DNA of 64,000 nt from Mansonella perstans (lineage: Eukaryota; Nematoda; Chromadorea; Rhabditida; Onchocercidae), in the NCBI GenBank assembly GCA_037074765.1, contig JBAMDO010000104.1:124001-188000 (forward strand), in the 5' to 3' direction. The position numbers and the translations under genes were made by a program. Shown here in pieces: positions 1 through 10,968 of the stretch. Every line of letters begins with the position of its first letter. Positions within the stretch are counted from its first letter, which is position 1. Under the pieces are notes generated by a model, which was not told the origin of the DNA, made no database searches, and saw only the letters and a program-made list of their open reading frames with translations.

Positions 1-123
1 TAGGAATTTACGAGATTTCAATAAGTGTTTGTTCGAGAGGTTAAATAGTTAAAAAAACGGTGACATATTTCAAAATGAAATATGTTTCTGTGAATAAACA
101 AGCAGCTATTCTGTTAATTTTAG

Positions 124-2304
124 ATATCAAGTAATTGAATTATTGGGTGCTGGAGGTTTTGGAGACGTTTATAAAGTGCGGCAAATGGATGGAGTTGGAA
201 AACGCGATAATTTATTTGCTTTGAAAACTGAAATGAGTATCTTTGGGAAGGCACTCAATCGATTAAAAGTAAATTTCTTAGTGATTTCCGGAGCAGTATC
301 TATGTAACAATATCACTAAAATAAAGCAATATTTACTACCAAAGTACTTATTAATTGTTCATTATTATAAGATTTTATAGTATAATTTCTCTTCTGTCAA
401 CTCTATCCATTTGGACCTATTTGTTTCTGTTTACTACGGTTCATGACTAAATATTTTTGTTAGAATTTGATTCCTCAAAGCTATCACTAAGATCTTTGCT
501 TTAGTGAAATTTCCAAAAAGTAAGCTAAATTGAGTAAAATAAGATTTGAAAATTTTGTCTCCTTTACAAACAGATGGAGATGACTATTTTGCAAGAATGT
601 GAAAGCCTGCCGAAAGAAAAACAGAAGCATTTTATCAAAATGGCTGACAGAGGTGAGACTAATTTCAGTTAGTATCTGAATCACTAAATTGTTTGGAACT
701 GTTTATCAATATTAAGGGGAAAATTCATAAGGCCAAGACAATTGCGCTCTTAACAATTATTAGAACGAAGTATTTGGCAAATCAGTCGAAATAAGTGAGA
801 TAGTGTAATGAAATGCATTTTTTATTTCTATATATTATTCATTCACCAAATATATTCTGTTTTTTGTTTTGACCAGGACGAACAGAATTATTTAAATTCA
901 TTGTGATGCAATTAGTGGGTAGGAGCATTGATAAACTTCAAAAGGAACAACCTAATAGACATTTCACGTTTGTTCTCTTCTTATGCTTTCTTATTCTTAC
1001 TATAATCATATAGTAATTGAATTTTTTAATCACCACAATGATGCATAATTTCCCGTAACAGTTACCGTATATGAGTTCCTTTTTTCGTTTTCAGCTTCCA
1101 AAAAATCACCAAAAAACCTTTTAGCTTCCAACCATAAATATGACTGAATATTGCGACAAAACCATTTAATATTGTTTAGATTTTCGACCACCATAAAATT
1201 AAGTCTTCAAACTTTGGAAGGAATAGAAAATTTGCATGACCTTGGCTATTTGCATCGAGACATTAAACCACAGAACTTCTCGATTGGTTTAAAAGAAAGA
1301 GCCAATATCGTCTACATATTAGACTTCGGTATTGCACGAAGATATATCGAGAAAGATAGCAAAGCGATCAGGTTAAATGAGCTCAGTTTAGTTCAATACT
1401 TATGCAAATATTGGTCGATTACTTTCCTCAGTTTCCGATAAATTGATTTCATCCAGTGAGTAATGTAATTGATTTACAAGTTTTATTTGAAAAATTTTTG
1501 AATAGTGGTATGATTTCAGTCTTGATCAAACCTTACTTATTATTTTAAGATTACCTCGGCAAATGGTACGCTTTATCGGTACAGTACGATTTGCATCACG
1601 AAATTGCCATCATTCACGTGAACAATGCCGAAAAGATGACCTTGAATCATGGATATACATGATAATCGACTTCACGCAGTACGCATCACTTCCTTGGTCG
1701 AAAATAGTTGATCGTGATGCTGTATGCAAAGAAAAGGAACGACTTTTTGCTGGCAAATGTTTGTTTATTTTGTAGTTGAGAGAAATTGCAAATCTTAAGC
1801 TTTGTAAATTGAGTAAATCTTATTCGCTAACAATAAGTAAAAAAATACTTACAAATTTTTGTGATGAGGAAATTGTGAACGGATTTCGCTCATTCCTTTG
1901 GTCTATAATGTCTCAGATCAATTAAATGTTTAAGAAAAAAATTGACTTCTAATTCTCATTTCTTAGCCTCGCTCTTATCAAAATAAGTTTTTGATTTTTT
2001 ATGCAATATTTTAGATACGAAGCATATAGCAAACTTGCCGGAAGAAATACACAAGATTTTGAAACACATCGACGAATTGAATTTCCAAAATACTCCAGAC
2101 TATGAGTACATAGCAACGATGTTGAAGCAAGCAGCAGCACGGAAACGTATCAGCATTACAGCGAAATTTGATTGGGAAGATTCCGAGGTTCATAATTCAA
2201 TTATTTTATCCCGAATCTTAACGGTGACCAGCTCTTTTGCAAGATCGTTCGTGGTTTTGACTCGTCCGATAAAAGATTTTCAGTTTGCGAGATCTATCGT
2301 TTAA
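124..2304 (+). CDS. CK1/TTBK-like serine/threonine protein kinase, 5' end missing
   Basis: Exons: 124-268, 574-652, 877-967, 1180-1371, 1550-1758, 2015-2304; phases agree throughout and the first exon lies upstream of the window. The translation opens with the kinase N-lobe (RYQVIELLGAGGFGDVYKV, the glycine loop) and ALKTE carries the ATP-anchoring lysine. Exon 4 has the catalytic loop HRDIKPQN and the metal site DFGIARRY. Exon 5 has GTVRFAS and RKDDLESWIYM, a pattern typical of the CK1/tau-tubulin-kinase group. All residues needed for catalysis are present, so an active kinase is expected. Nematodes have a large expansion of such kinases, many sperm-associated by family knowledge; the substrate is unknown. 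The last 25 or so residues, after the FDWED motif, look atypical and could reflect a missed final splice. Confidence 0.85.
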
Positions 2305-3170
2305 GCAACAAATTTGCGAATCAAAAGGATTTAAAATTAAAAATCTGACTTAGTCAATTCATGGTTAATTGAATACGTGAGAAATTTTCCAAAATTGAAA
2401 GTTGTCTATGTAGAATATAATTCTATAGAGTGAATCACATGCTGCTGATGAGAATGTTACCAAAATTCGAACGCTAAGGTCGAAACAAGAAATCGAAAGG
2501 CTGCAAGACCAACCAAAACATGAAGATATCCTGATGTGAATTAAAAGAAAATATATTAGATGTCAAATTCAAAGTTCGATTTTTTATGAGAAAACCGCAA
2601 CTTATAACTTTTTGCTTTTATAAGTCTTAGGGAAAATATTATGACGAAACAAAGAACATATTTTGTAATCTGTTGAATTGAGCTGATATTAATATATTCG
2701 CCACTTAACTGTGAGCATCTCGAAATTTGTTTTAGATATATGAAGAACAAGATTTATAAATGTAAAAGAAAACGCATGTATTCATTTATTATATTTATTA
2801 TAAATGTATTCATTTATTGTATTCATTTATTATATTTAAAAGTTATTATAAACAAATCCAAAATCATGCACATATAATGGGAAAGTAGACGCCGAAAATA
2901 AGGCTCTTAAATTGATGTTTGGCTTTGATAATTTATAAAGGTCTCATCGGTTCTTGGACAAGACAGATAAATACATAATCTTTCATTGTCGCTGAAGTAT
3001 TTTATGGCGATCGATCCAGATTCATGATGAAAGATGCCTAATCGTAATCCTCGTTATCTCTTGATTTAAATTTATTTGCCAGCCAAGTAACTTTATTTAC
3101 AACCTGGAATTCAAAGTAAATTAATTGTAATTCGAATCCCCAGCAAATTACAAAAATTCAATTTTCGAGT
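2305..3170. other. Intergenic gap between kinase and TWK channel 1
   Basis: AT-rich sequence with no coding frame I can support. It holds a short imperfect repeat of gtattcatttatt around 2777-2836. The kinase (+) and the channel (-) converge here, so both 3' untranslated regions must lie in this gap. Confidence 0.5.
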
Positions 3171-6100
3171 TCACTTGACTTCTCTAAATTTAGCTGTGAT
3201 TTTATAAATCAAAATGACCTCTTCTTGCGCTAAATTAAAGCACATCGCCAGCAATGCCATCCCAAATAGAAGATAAATTGAAGTTATCACAAGTTTCTCT
3301 TGCGCATCCTTATCGTTCCCCACCGATGCACCAGGAAATTTATCGCCAAATCCTGAAAAAATCGACGCTTCAAATAAAGACAAAAGATTTAATGTAATCA
3401 TTTGAATCATGAAGGGACAATTGAATTTTAATCAACAAAAAGTTCTCGTATTAAATGAATTTTGTGTTTTCTGAAGTCCTAGTCAAAAGTTCAAGAAACT
3501 GAAATATTTTTTCCGAATCTTATACAGCACAATTTTTGAACGTTTTGGATTCAAAAAATTTTAAAGAAAGCACCAATAGTAGTCAAAGAAATGTAACAAA
3601 AGTAGAAACTGTCGAGGAATGTCCATCCTTCCCATAGACAGAACAATACCGAACCAGCCACGAGATAAGCGAACATTGTGAAGAATACCAAACTTAGTGG
3701 TACCGTTATACGTTGCAGCTGCGCTTCCACACTCTCTTTCACCTTAACTTCTCATTTATATCATTATTTGACTTCACAGTTTCTAGTAGCCCAAAATTTT
3801 AAAAATTTCTAATATTTCTTGCTTGAGAGTTATCAAAACATATTCCTCAAATAATATTTTCATTTCTTTTTTAAATGAACTTCATTTTTCAATCGATTTC
3901 GAAGTCAATATTTTTTTTCATTATTGACCTCCCATATTTCAGCAGTGCTGCCTATTGGTAGAAAAAGACTTGTAGGAAAAAAGAACATATGATCCTGTAA
4001 CTGGTCGGTTGCTTTTCTTTTCATCAATTTATTTGGACACTTCTTTTTTTTCCTCGAATAAACCTAGTGCACCCTGAGATTGTGAAATACGCCGGCGATG
4101 GCGTATACTTTCAGCAGAGCCTCCCATGCCAGACAGATCCCAACCAAAAGTCAGGCAAAGTGTCCACGTTAGAGTAGGTCCATTAGTCTTCCGATTACTA
4201 TCCTAGGAGAACAACTTTTATTTCAAATCCGAACAGATGAAGCTCGATTAATGCTGCAAAGCCGTCGATCTAATAGAAAGATACTCTTATCAGATCCTAC
4301 ATCCTGAGAATCTTGCTTTCAATTAGGAGACCTGTAGTTCATAATGCTGCTATTTCCCTTGAGATTACCCGTAGAATCAACGTCGAGGAGAGAAACCCGT
4401 GTAGCTACTACACCGCCTAAGTAGACTTTCGCTGCATCATTTGCAAGCATACTTGACAACCTGTATTGGTCTTCTTAGTCACAAGCGAGTCTGCGTCAAA
4501 TGTGGGTGAAATCCTCACAAATCTTCGCGAAATCAAGCGGCGATGACGACGGTTTTTAGAAAAAAAAATAGCAAAGCGATTACTTCATTTTGTTCGATCT
4601 GTGCACGAGCTGTTAGCAAATCTTGTACATCGGGACTAAGACGAAAAGAATCGCCGGATAAGTCTGTATTTGTATCCTGTAATATCAAAAAGCAAGCGTC
4701 TACTATTTATGGATGTATAGAAATGAATTGATTTTTAGAGCTTTTTGTTTTAACTTTAAATCAACTTGCCCGGGTCAATTGAGAAACAAGAAGATCAGCA
4801 TGGCGCAATTTTGCAGCTTTGCGCCGTTTGTGCCACAAAATAAGGCGGTATTTGAATCGTATTGAACGTGCATAGAGGAATCGGAAAATTTTTGCCATAA
4901 TATCGCCGATATTCGTTAGGAAAAGTAACATCAAAGGTATGCCTGAAGAGAAGGTACAACTGGGCTTCAATGAAAATTGGGAGAATAATAAGAAATAGGA
5001 CAACTGACGACGTACCGATAATTGCAAACAAAATAGTTAGTGTTTTGCCAAAATACGTTTTAGCAGATGTGTTACCATAGCCGATAGTTGTTATGACTGT
5101 TAACGAATAAAGGAAAGCTCCGCTAAATGTCCATTGGGCCGATAAACCGTATTCCTGAAATACTCATTCACTAGTTTAAAGTTATTTTTGAACATTACTT
5201 TCAAAGGAGCAAATAATATATTCTGATATTTCGTGCTTAGCAATCTGTTTGTTTGATGTCAAGTATTCTGAAAGACAAGGAATTTTTTTTGTAGAGTCTC
5301 ATAATGGTATGGTAATGCTCACTGGATATTGTCATATCAGACTTAGTCTAGAAAATTCACTTTCGTAAATTAAATGTTTGGTTCAATAATTTTCTGATTA
5401 AATTTATTAGTTCAGAAATTACTGTTGAATTTTGAATATTAATAAATTCAACAGTAAACTTGATTTGTTGCTAATTCAATAAAAATTTATTAAAATTCAA
5501 GTCCAAGATAAGGTCAAGAGGATGATGCTGTGAACCAAATTTAACGATATAATTTACCAACCTTTCCGTCATATCCACGTTTGATTGCCCACATACACTT
5601 ACGCTGGAACTGTCGCACTTGAGCGTGAACTGTACGTTCCCATTGTGAGCGATCCAATTTGTTGACCCTAAGTTGTTATTTCCTTGAATTCCAAATTCAA
5701 TGACAGAAAAGTTTGGTGAATCTTTTCAATGTTTGGTGCAGTGGTCTTGAAAAATCCACAGAGATCGGTGAGTCGATCAAATCATCAACATCAGTTCTTT
5801 GAACAAACTACCGCATCGGTATCTGTAAGATACTTCTGTGGCTCTACTGTAAGAATTATGATGCCCTAGTGGGTAGGATGCAATGAAAAATACCTAAAAG
5901 TAGCATTCCATGCGATATTGACAGCTTTTTGTCTTGCCGTCATTACTTGGCTTTGTATAAATGTTTCATGCGGTCCTTCCACTGCTCGAAACACAACTGC
6001 ACCAAGTAAAGCGTATCCAATGACCTAAATAGTTATTTAGCATGATTTTACTATGATCAGCATCATATATAATTTCAGTTTGGATTTGAATTTGACTGGA

Positions 6101-6334
6101 ATTTACATCCTAGCATGAGCCTTATGCGATTCTGGGTATCAAGTCATTTTGTCCAGTCTATCTGTACATAAAGTTTTTCCTTCTTTGCTTATGATAGATG
6201 AAAATATATGGTTAGAATATTTCGATACTAACCAGTGCGCACAATCCAACGTGCGAAAAAAAGAACGCAATGATCCGTTTAATGAGGTTAATCACCCGAA
6301 TAACTTTTGATCTTCGATGATTTCTTCGTGCCAT
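3171..6334 (-). CDS. TWK-type two-pore-domain potassium channel (channel 1)
   Basis: Exons in order of transcription: 6334-6233, 6024-5894, 5846-5805, 5667-5562, 5154-5016, 4942-4770, 4676-4584, 3742-3574, 3352-3171; the total is 1137 nt (378 residues). Two-pore channels carry background K+ current across the plasma membrane. M1 spans the first two exons ([19 protein letters not shown]). Pore 1 reads [10 protein letters not shown], followed by M2 with [17 protein letters not shown]3 is [19 protein letters not shown], and pore 2 reads SLTTIGFGD with FPGA after it. M4 has [11 protein letters not shown]. Both selectivity filters are intact. The start ATG is followed by a basic stretch ([10 protein letters not shown]). 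The intron after 4770 needs a GC donor to keep frame. The tail after M4 is short. Which C. elegans twk gene matches cannot be said. Confidence 0.88.
4070..4545. other. GC-rich island inside an intron of TWK channel 1
   Basis: This part of the 841-bp intron 3743-4583 is visibly richer in G and C than the surrounding AT-rich DNA. Both strands show protein-like but interrupted frames, for example [18 protein letters not shown] on the minus strand and [18 protein letters not shown] on the plus strand. Stops break each frame, and the channel model is in frame without it. It could be an alternative cytoplasmic-loop exon group, a decayed gene or mobile element, or inserted foreign DNA. I cannot decide among these. 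Confidence 0.4.
5419..5457. repeat. Inverted repeat (hairpin) in channel 1 intron
   Basis: The arms ttactgttgaattt and aaattcaacagtaa are perfect 14-base complements separated by 11 bases. They lie in the intron between exons 4 and 5 of TWK channel 1. Confidence 0.7.
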
Positions 6335-8217
6335 AGATAGTATGAGGACTAATAAAGCCTCAGTTTTCCACCGCACTTAATTCACTAATCAATTGTGCTT
6401 AAATGAGAGAAGCTGTATGATTATTGGGCTTGGAAGAAGGCTGAAAGAAAAGAAATATCCATATTTATAAACAAATGTGGCCTATGCGTTTGAAAATGAC
6501 ACAGTGGCAGGGCAGGCCAACAATATTTTGCTCTGGAGATGTTCTTAAGGCCTTTCTCTTTCTTTAAGCTTGCTAAAATGTCTCTCAATTACCACTATGG
6601 CCAACAACACCGTAAATAGCATTACTGCAATTTGGCAATGATTCGGCAACAGACAAACAGATAAAATTGGTGGTGTGTTGCATTTACTTATGCAATGACA
6701 TGCAGTTTCATCTGAATTGGTGAGCTCAAGAATCTGAATTTTGGGATTAAAAGGATTAACATAGGGTCAAAGCAATGGAATTGAATATTGCTCTCATAAT
6801 TTGATATTAGCTTCAGGATGAGATACCCTGAGGCTTCCTTCTATTTCATATGACATTTGTATTTGAAGTTCTGGCTTTGCAAGTCAAATATGCCAAGAAG
6901 GATTTCTTATGTGAAAAATATAGTACAAAAAAATAAGCCTGAGTCTTAAGAGGATCGATCCCTAAATGACATATGCCCGAATAATTAATGTTCTCTTTTC
7001 CATCTCATCAACGTACTTCCAAGAGATAGCAAAAAGTTTTCTGATAAAAGAATGCAGTAAAAGAACTTAGCTGCCGATCATTTCGTAGTTGACGTTTTTT
7101 AACTTTTTAACTGATTGGATGGGTCGATCACAAACTTCGGGACATTTATTATATAAATCAATTTTTTTATGGTCAGAAAAAAACAGTAGTGATTAGAGAT
7201 AAAAACCTAGAGATGATGATAATAAAAAATTCTGCATTGCTATCTGAAGCCTTTTCTGGAAAAATTTAGAACAAGAGAAAGTGCAGTGATGCGGAAATGA
7301 ATTGAAATAATAAAAGTAATAAATAAGTTAGAAATCAGTACACTATGAGGCTTAGACCTAGACTTTTCGCATCTTTGCTATTATCATAGTTTGTGTTTTT
7401 GAGCTGCTCCAATTCAAATGTTTATTGCAGTAAGCAATTAGTTGACCACTTGATGGAATATTCTAGCATCAGAATCGTTATTTGGGACATTTGGAAATAG
7501 CATTTAAATCGATTTGATCAATTAATTTAAATCATTTGACCAATTAATTTCACTTGCCACCGCAGCATGACAAGTATTTGAAATAGGAAAATCACATCGT
7601 GACTTTGCATGCTGAGGAATCACTTCATGAGATAAGACGCCGACCGTTCAAAAATGCTATCACGTACCACAAAACATTTGAACGAAATATAATTAAAATG
7701 AATTTAACATTCTCAATAAATCTCACTGTGTTACGTATTTTTTTCGTCGAAGTTTTTTTCCTAACTGTAGTTTTTATTATCTTTTCTTTTTAAATTCACT
7801 TTTCGAAAATTTATTTCATACTAGTTCAAGCTTTGGTTATTTCACTTTAAAATTAGAAGTTCCATACATTTATTTATGCTTGTTCAATTTTATCAATTTA
7901 TAGCTTTCCTATTTACTTTTGGAATTTCAGTAATTTTTTATTCTGGACAAATGAATTCAAATTCTTTTATCATTGCATTTGATGCATACTTCATATGATA
8001 GGATTGAAAAAATTTTTGAAACAGCTAAAAATGTAAACATACTTTTCGAGTGCTGTAAATCCAAATTAAAATTTTTAATTTGGCTTTTAATTTTTTTTAT
8101 CAATTCTTCTTTTTATCAATTATCTCTCAATTCTTCATTATCAATTCTTCTGCAACAGCACAAAGTTATTGATAGAATTACTCAGAACTACTGATTTGCT
8201 TTGAAAAATGTTTTTAG
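6335..8217. other. Gap upstream of TWK channel 1
   Basis: AT-rich sequence that must include the promoter of the minus-strand channel. Short frames at 7599-7793 and 7973-8194 have no recognisable domain and no convincing splice context. Confidence 0.4.
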
Positions 8218-8932
8218 ACCCATTTAAAAGGAAATGCTATGTTGAAGAAAGTTTAAGAACAAATACCTTCAAAGAAAAAGAATTTAAAATGATGCAAAAC
8301 AAAAGTAAGTAGTTAAATAAATAGAGTGGACAAAATTCACTGTTTATCTCAAAAAGAAAAAATAACTTCATACTTAATTAAAAATCAGCGCCTAGAAGCA
8401 GTACAAAAATCTGGAAAAATGTTTTTTAAGAAAAAGTGTGAATATTGTTGATGTAAACAAATACCTCTCAACAGCTAGTTAACACACTGTCCAATTTCAA
8501 GTATTCCTTTTCAAGTGGAAATTTCAATTCGGCCAAGAATATCGTGCTGAATAGTTTGCTAGAGGTAGAATCTAGTAAAGACAAGATGAATACTTTAATT
8601 GTAAAGCTAGTTTTTAGAGATGTTCCACTGAAAGTTTACAAATTAACTCTAGTATAGTTTGCTTTTTAGTTGTTTATTTAATGAATATGTTCCAACTGAG
8701 AGAAGCGCTGATATATTTCAATTGGAAGGAAGTGTAGCATTGCTGAAATTTGTCATCCAAAAATCACTTGTTAAACAAGATCATTACGACATTGCCTTCA
8801 CACAGTATAAAATTCTTGCACAGGTAAGGTATTTGCTACACAGTTACAGATGGGTTAGTCACTCATTCATATCACTATTTCTAAATTTTAAAGATTATTT
8901 TATTTTAGCAGAAACATGAAAGGTTCAGCTAA
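8218..8932 (+). CDS. Possible exons of an unidentified gene
   Basis: Three segments have good splice signals on both sides or a terminal stop. They are 8218-8304 (acceptor tttttag, donor gtaagt), 8670-8823 (acceptor ctttttag, donor gtaagg) and 8909-8932 (acceptor ttttag, ending in a stop). The middle one reads LFNEYVPTERSADIFQLEGS then continues through VALLKFVIQKS to YKILAQ, a hydrophilic, protein-like composition. The link between the first two segments is unresolved because I found no intermediate exon that keeps frame; 8479-8562 is one candidate. I do not recognise the family, and the 5' end is not identified. It could be spurious. Confidence 0.3.
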
Positions 8933-9068
8933 AAGATTCCGTAGAAGGCAACTTCGTCGGCCTCTCGGCTGCTTTTTCTCTTCCATTTGTTCCAAAGTTA
9001 TGCTTTAAAATTATTCGAGTATTGCTATTAAAACTATCATAATTTATTTTTAGCATAATTTCAGAAGT

Positions 9069-9716
9069 ATGGTAAGAATCTGGTTGCTTCCCTTTTCGTT
9101 CTACATTTCAACAATCTCAGCAATGATACCTCTGTCAGAACAAATCCCATACTGGACCGGAAGCACTGCAATTGATTCGCAGCTTGGCAATAGATTACTT
9201 GGGACTGATCAACAGTTAAGTAACTTGAAGCTCCCTAACCTGTATAGTCATGGTGGCTTTGGTTTGGAAAGTTTAGGTCTCGGTGGTTTTCAAGGCCTCG
9301 GTAGTTTGCAAGGTCTCGGTGGCTTTCAAAGCCTCGGTAATTTGCAAGGTCTTGGTGGCTTTCAAAGCCTCGGTAATTTGCAAGGTCTCGGCGGCTTGCA
9401 AACTTTCGATGGCTTCCAAGGTTTGCAAGCAATCCAAATACCCTTTGACAATTCGATCAATAGCTATATGCCCTACTGCAAGCCATGTATGATTTGTTCA
9501 CCAAGAAGTGCTCCAACAAGTAAGTTCATTTTGGAAATTGTTCAAATTTGGAGGGGTACTGTTTTAATTGAAAAATTATGTCTATTTCTGGTTCTATTAG
9601 TACTACTTCTAGATTGCATGCCAATACCAAGACCGAAACCAATCAATGGCCAATTTTGTTGTTGTTGCACATCTGCAAATGGATGGACAGTTGGAACTTC
9701 TAACAGGAAGAAGTGA
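9069..9716 (+). CDS. Secreted Gly/Leu/Phe/Gln-repeat protein with Cys-rich tail
   Basis: Exons 9069-9519 and 9613-9716 encode about 184 residues. A signal peptide is evident (MVRIWLLPFSFYISTISA). Residues of about 60-120 consist of near-identical 12-residue units of the form GLGGFQSLGNLQ, with matching 36-bp DNA repeats. Then come two cysteine clusters: CKPCMIC before the intron and FCCCCTS after it. The protein ends NRKK. The 93-base intron contains no stop and is a multiple of three, so intron retention would give a 215-residue version. The composition suggests an extracellular structural or cuticle/eggshell-like protein, but no family is recognised. A polyadenylation signal follows at 9830. 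The 3' exon starts after the acceptor cttctag. Confidence 0.75.
   Translation: MVRIWLLPFSFYISTISAMIPLSEQIPYWTGSTAIDSQLGNRLLGTDQQLSNLKLPNLYSHGGFGLESLGLGGFQGLGSLQGLGGFQSLGNLQGLGGFQSLGNLQGLGGLQTFDGFQGLQAIQIPFDNSINSYMPYCKPCMICSPRSAPTSKFILEIVQIWRGTVLIEKLCLFLVLLVLLLDCMPIPRPKPINGQFCCCCTSANGWTVGTSNRKK
9262..9430 (+). repeat. 36-bp coding repeat
   Basis: Repeated DNA units built from ggtggctttcaaagcctcgg and taatttgcaaggtct encode GLGGFQSLGNLQ. Copies differ mostly at single bases, such as ctcggt against cttggt, which suggests recent expansion or homogenisation. Confidence 0.8.
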
Positions 9717-9829
9717 TCAGTCTCTGTAGAACAAATACATCAGAAACAGCTATTTCGGATGTTAAAGCCACTAGCTGTGCATATTCGTTCGATAATTATC
9801 TTATAGTTTACTTCGATAACTCTTACATC

Positions 9830-9835
9830 AATAAA
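9830..9835 (+). terminator. Polyadenylation signal
   Basis: A canonical aataaa lies 114 bases after the stop codon of the repeat protein gene. Confidence 0.6.
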
Positions 9836-9837
9836 AT

Positions 9838-10773
9838 ATCTTCCAAAAATCTATAACTTATCCAAAGAAGTAAAGGGAGCGATGCGTTTCTATGAACACT
9901 GTCAAGCTAATATTCTAAAGGTTTAGTCAAAAAGACTTGTGATAATCTCATCATACATTGGTATCAAATTTGCGAATATTCAAATAAAGCTTTATTTTTT
10001 AAGGAAAATTTCCACGTAAATCTCGAAAATTTCAGAACGTTTTTGTTTTGTTTGCTTCCAAATGAACATTGCAGCCTTCATGTCACCGAAACTGTAATTG
10101 TATCTTTTCTTTCAGTTAATGTCATATAACATCAATCAAATGGCTTAAAGATGGCTCATTATCAGCCTTGGAAATAGTTGTAATAATGAGAAGTAAGCAT
10201 ATTGTCATGTAAATGAGGCGCTATACTGAACATAGATTTCTACATCATATACTGAAGCGTAAAAATGATAGAAGAGCAAGAGAAATCAAATTACTTTCAA
10301 TAAGATCCCAGACTAAGGAATTAAGAGACAAGTGTTCTACCTTATAACCTAACCTAACAATTAGTTGCTTAAAAATAGAAACAGTCAAGAATGTAATTGC
10401 ACATTAACCATAGTTTTCAAAAACTACGATATTTAGAAATCTCTTTAACGGTGCAAAATTGACCTATGAATGAGTCATACAATGATATTTTTGTTAAAAA
10501 AAATATTTAATGAGGAAAGGCTTTTAGAGTCAAAAATTCATGCTTTCAATGTCGGTTGTAGTAATTAATTTAAAGAAAATCTGATTTGAATATTTCTGAT
10601 ATCAGTACATTCAAAGGATAGTAAATCGTTCAGTTTAGTGTACTTATCGTCACTCATCCCTTTTCATCTAGTTAGATCTTTGACGGTTAACTGTTACTCA
10701 CATAACTCATATTCTCACATGAGAGAATAAGAAAAGTAAAACTTTACGTTTTGCTACATTTCTATGACTGATA
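9838..10773. other. Intergenic, nothing recognised
   Basis: AT-rich DNA with no supported coding region. I looked on the minus strand for Gly-X-Y codons that would continue the membrane-segment exon at 10774-10968 and found none. Confidence 0.4.
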
Positions 10774-10968
10774 TGACAAAACACATATCAGGGAATGTAA
10801 AGCACGCCTTACTATTCGTACTTGATTCAGAAGTTCCCTGTTGATAGATTGCTTAATGAGTTTGTTCTTGGCTAAATAATATCGACTCTGGAAATGAAAT
10901 TCTGTAATTAATGTTGATACGGTAACTGCGGATATAATGATTGTTAGAGTTGCCAAACAAAGACACAC
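10774..10968 (-). CDS. Orphan exon with one membrane segment
   Basis: The exon has a good acceptor (attacttcag-type, written on the minus strand as taatttcag). It reads VCLCLATLTIIISAVTVSTL, a strongly hydrophobic segment, followed by a polar stretch that includes LAKNKLIKQSINRELLNQ; a donor (gtacga) could end it near 10826. A candidate upstream exon lies near 11400-11455. The layout, a membrane segment then a charged helix, resembles the N-terminal region of nematode cuticle collagens, but no Gly-X-Y part is found nearby. It may instead be a different small membrane protein, a collagen remnant or chance. Confidence 0.25.

Noticed and set aside
3125..3145. ttcgaatcccc, resembling a tRNA B box
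   Set aside because: No matching A box, acceptor stem or anticodon arm could be found around it.
4543..4731. 62-codon plus-strand frame
   Set aside because: It is antisense to exon 7 of TWK channel 1, which splices in frame on the minus strand.
9235..9492. Frames antisense and out of frame to the repeat protein
   Set aside because: They are shadows of the 36-bp coding repeat; only the plus-strand frame starting at 9069 has a signal peptide.
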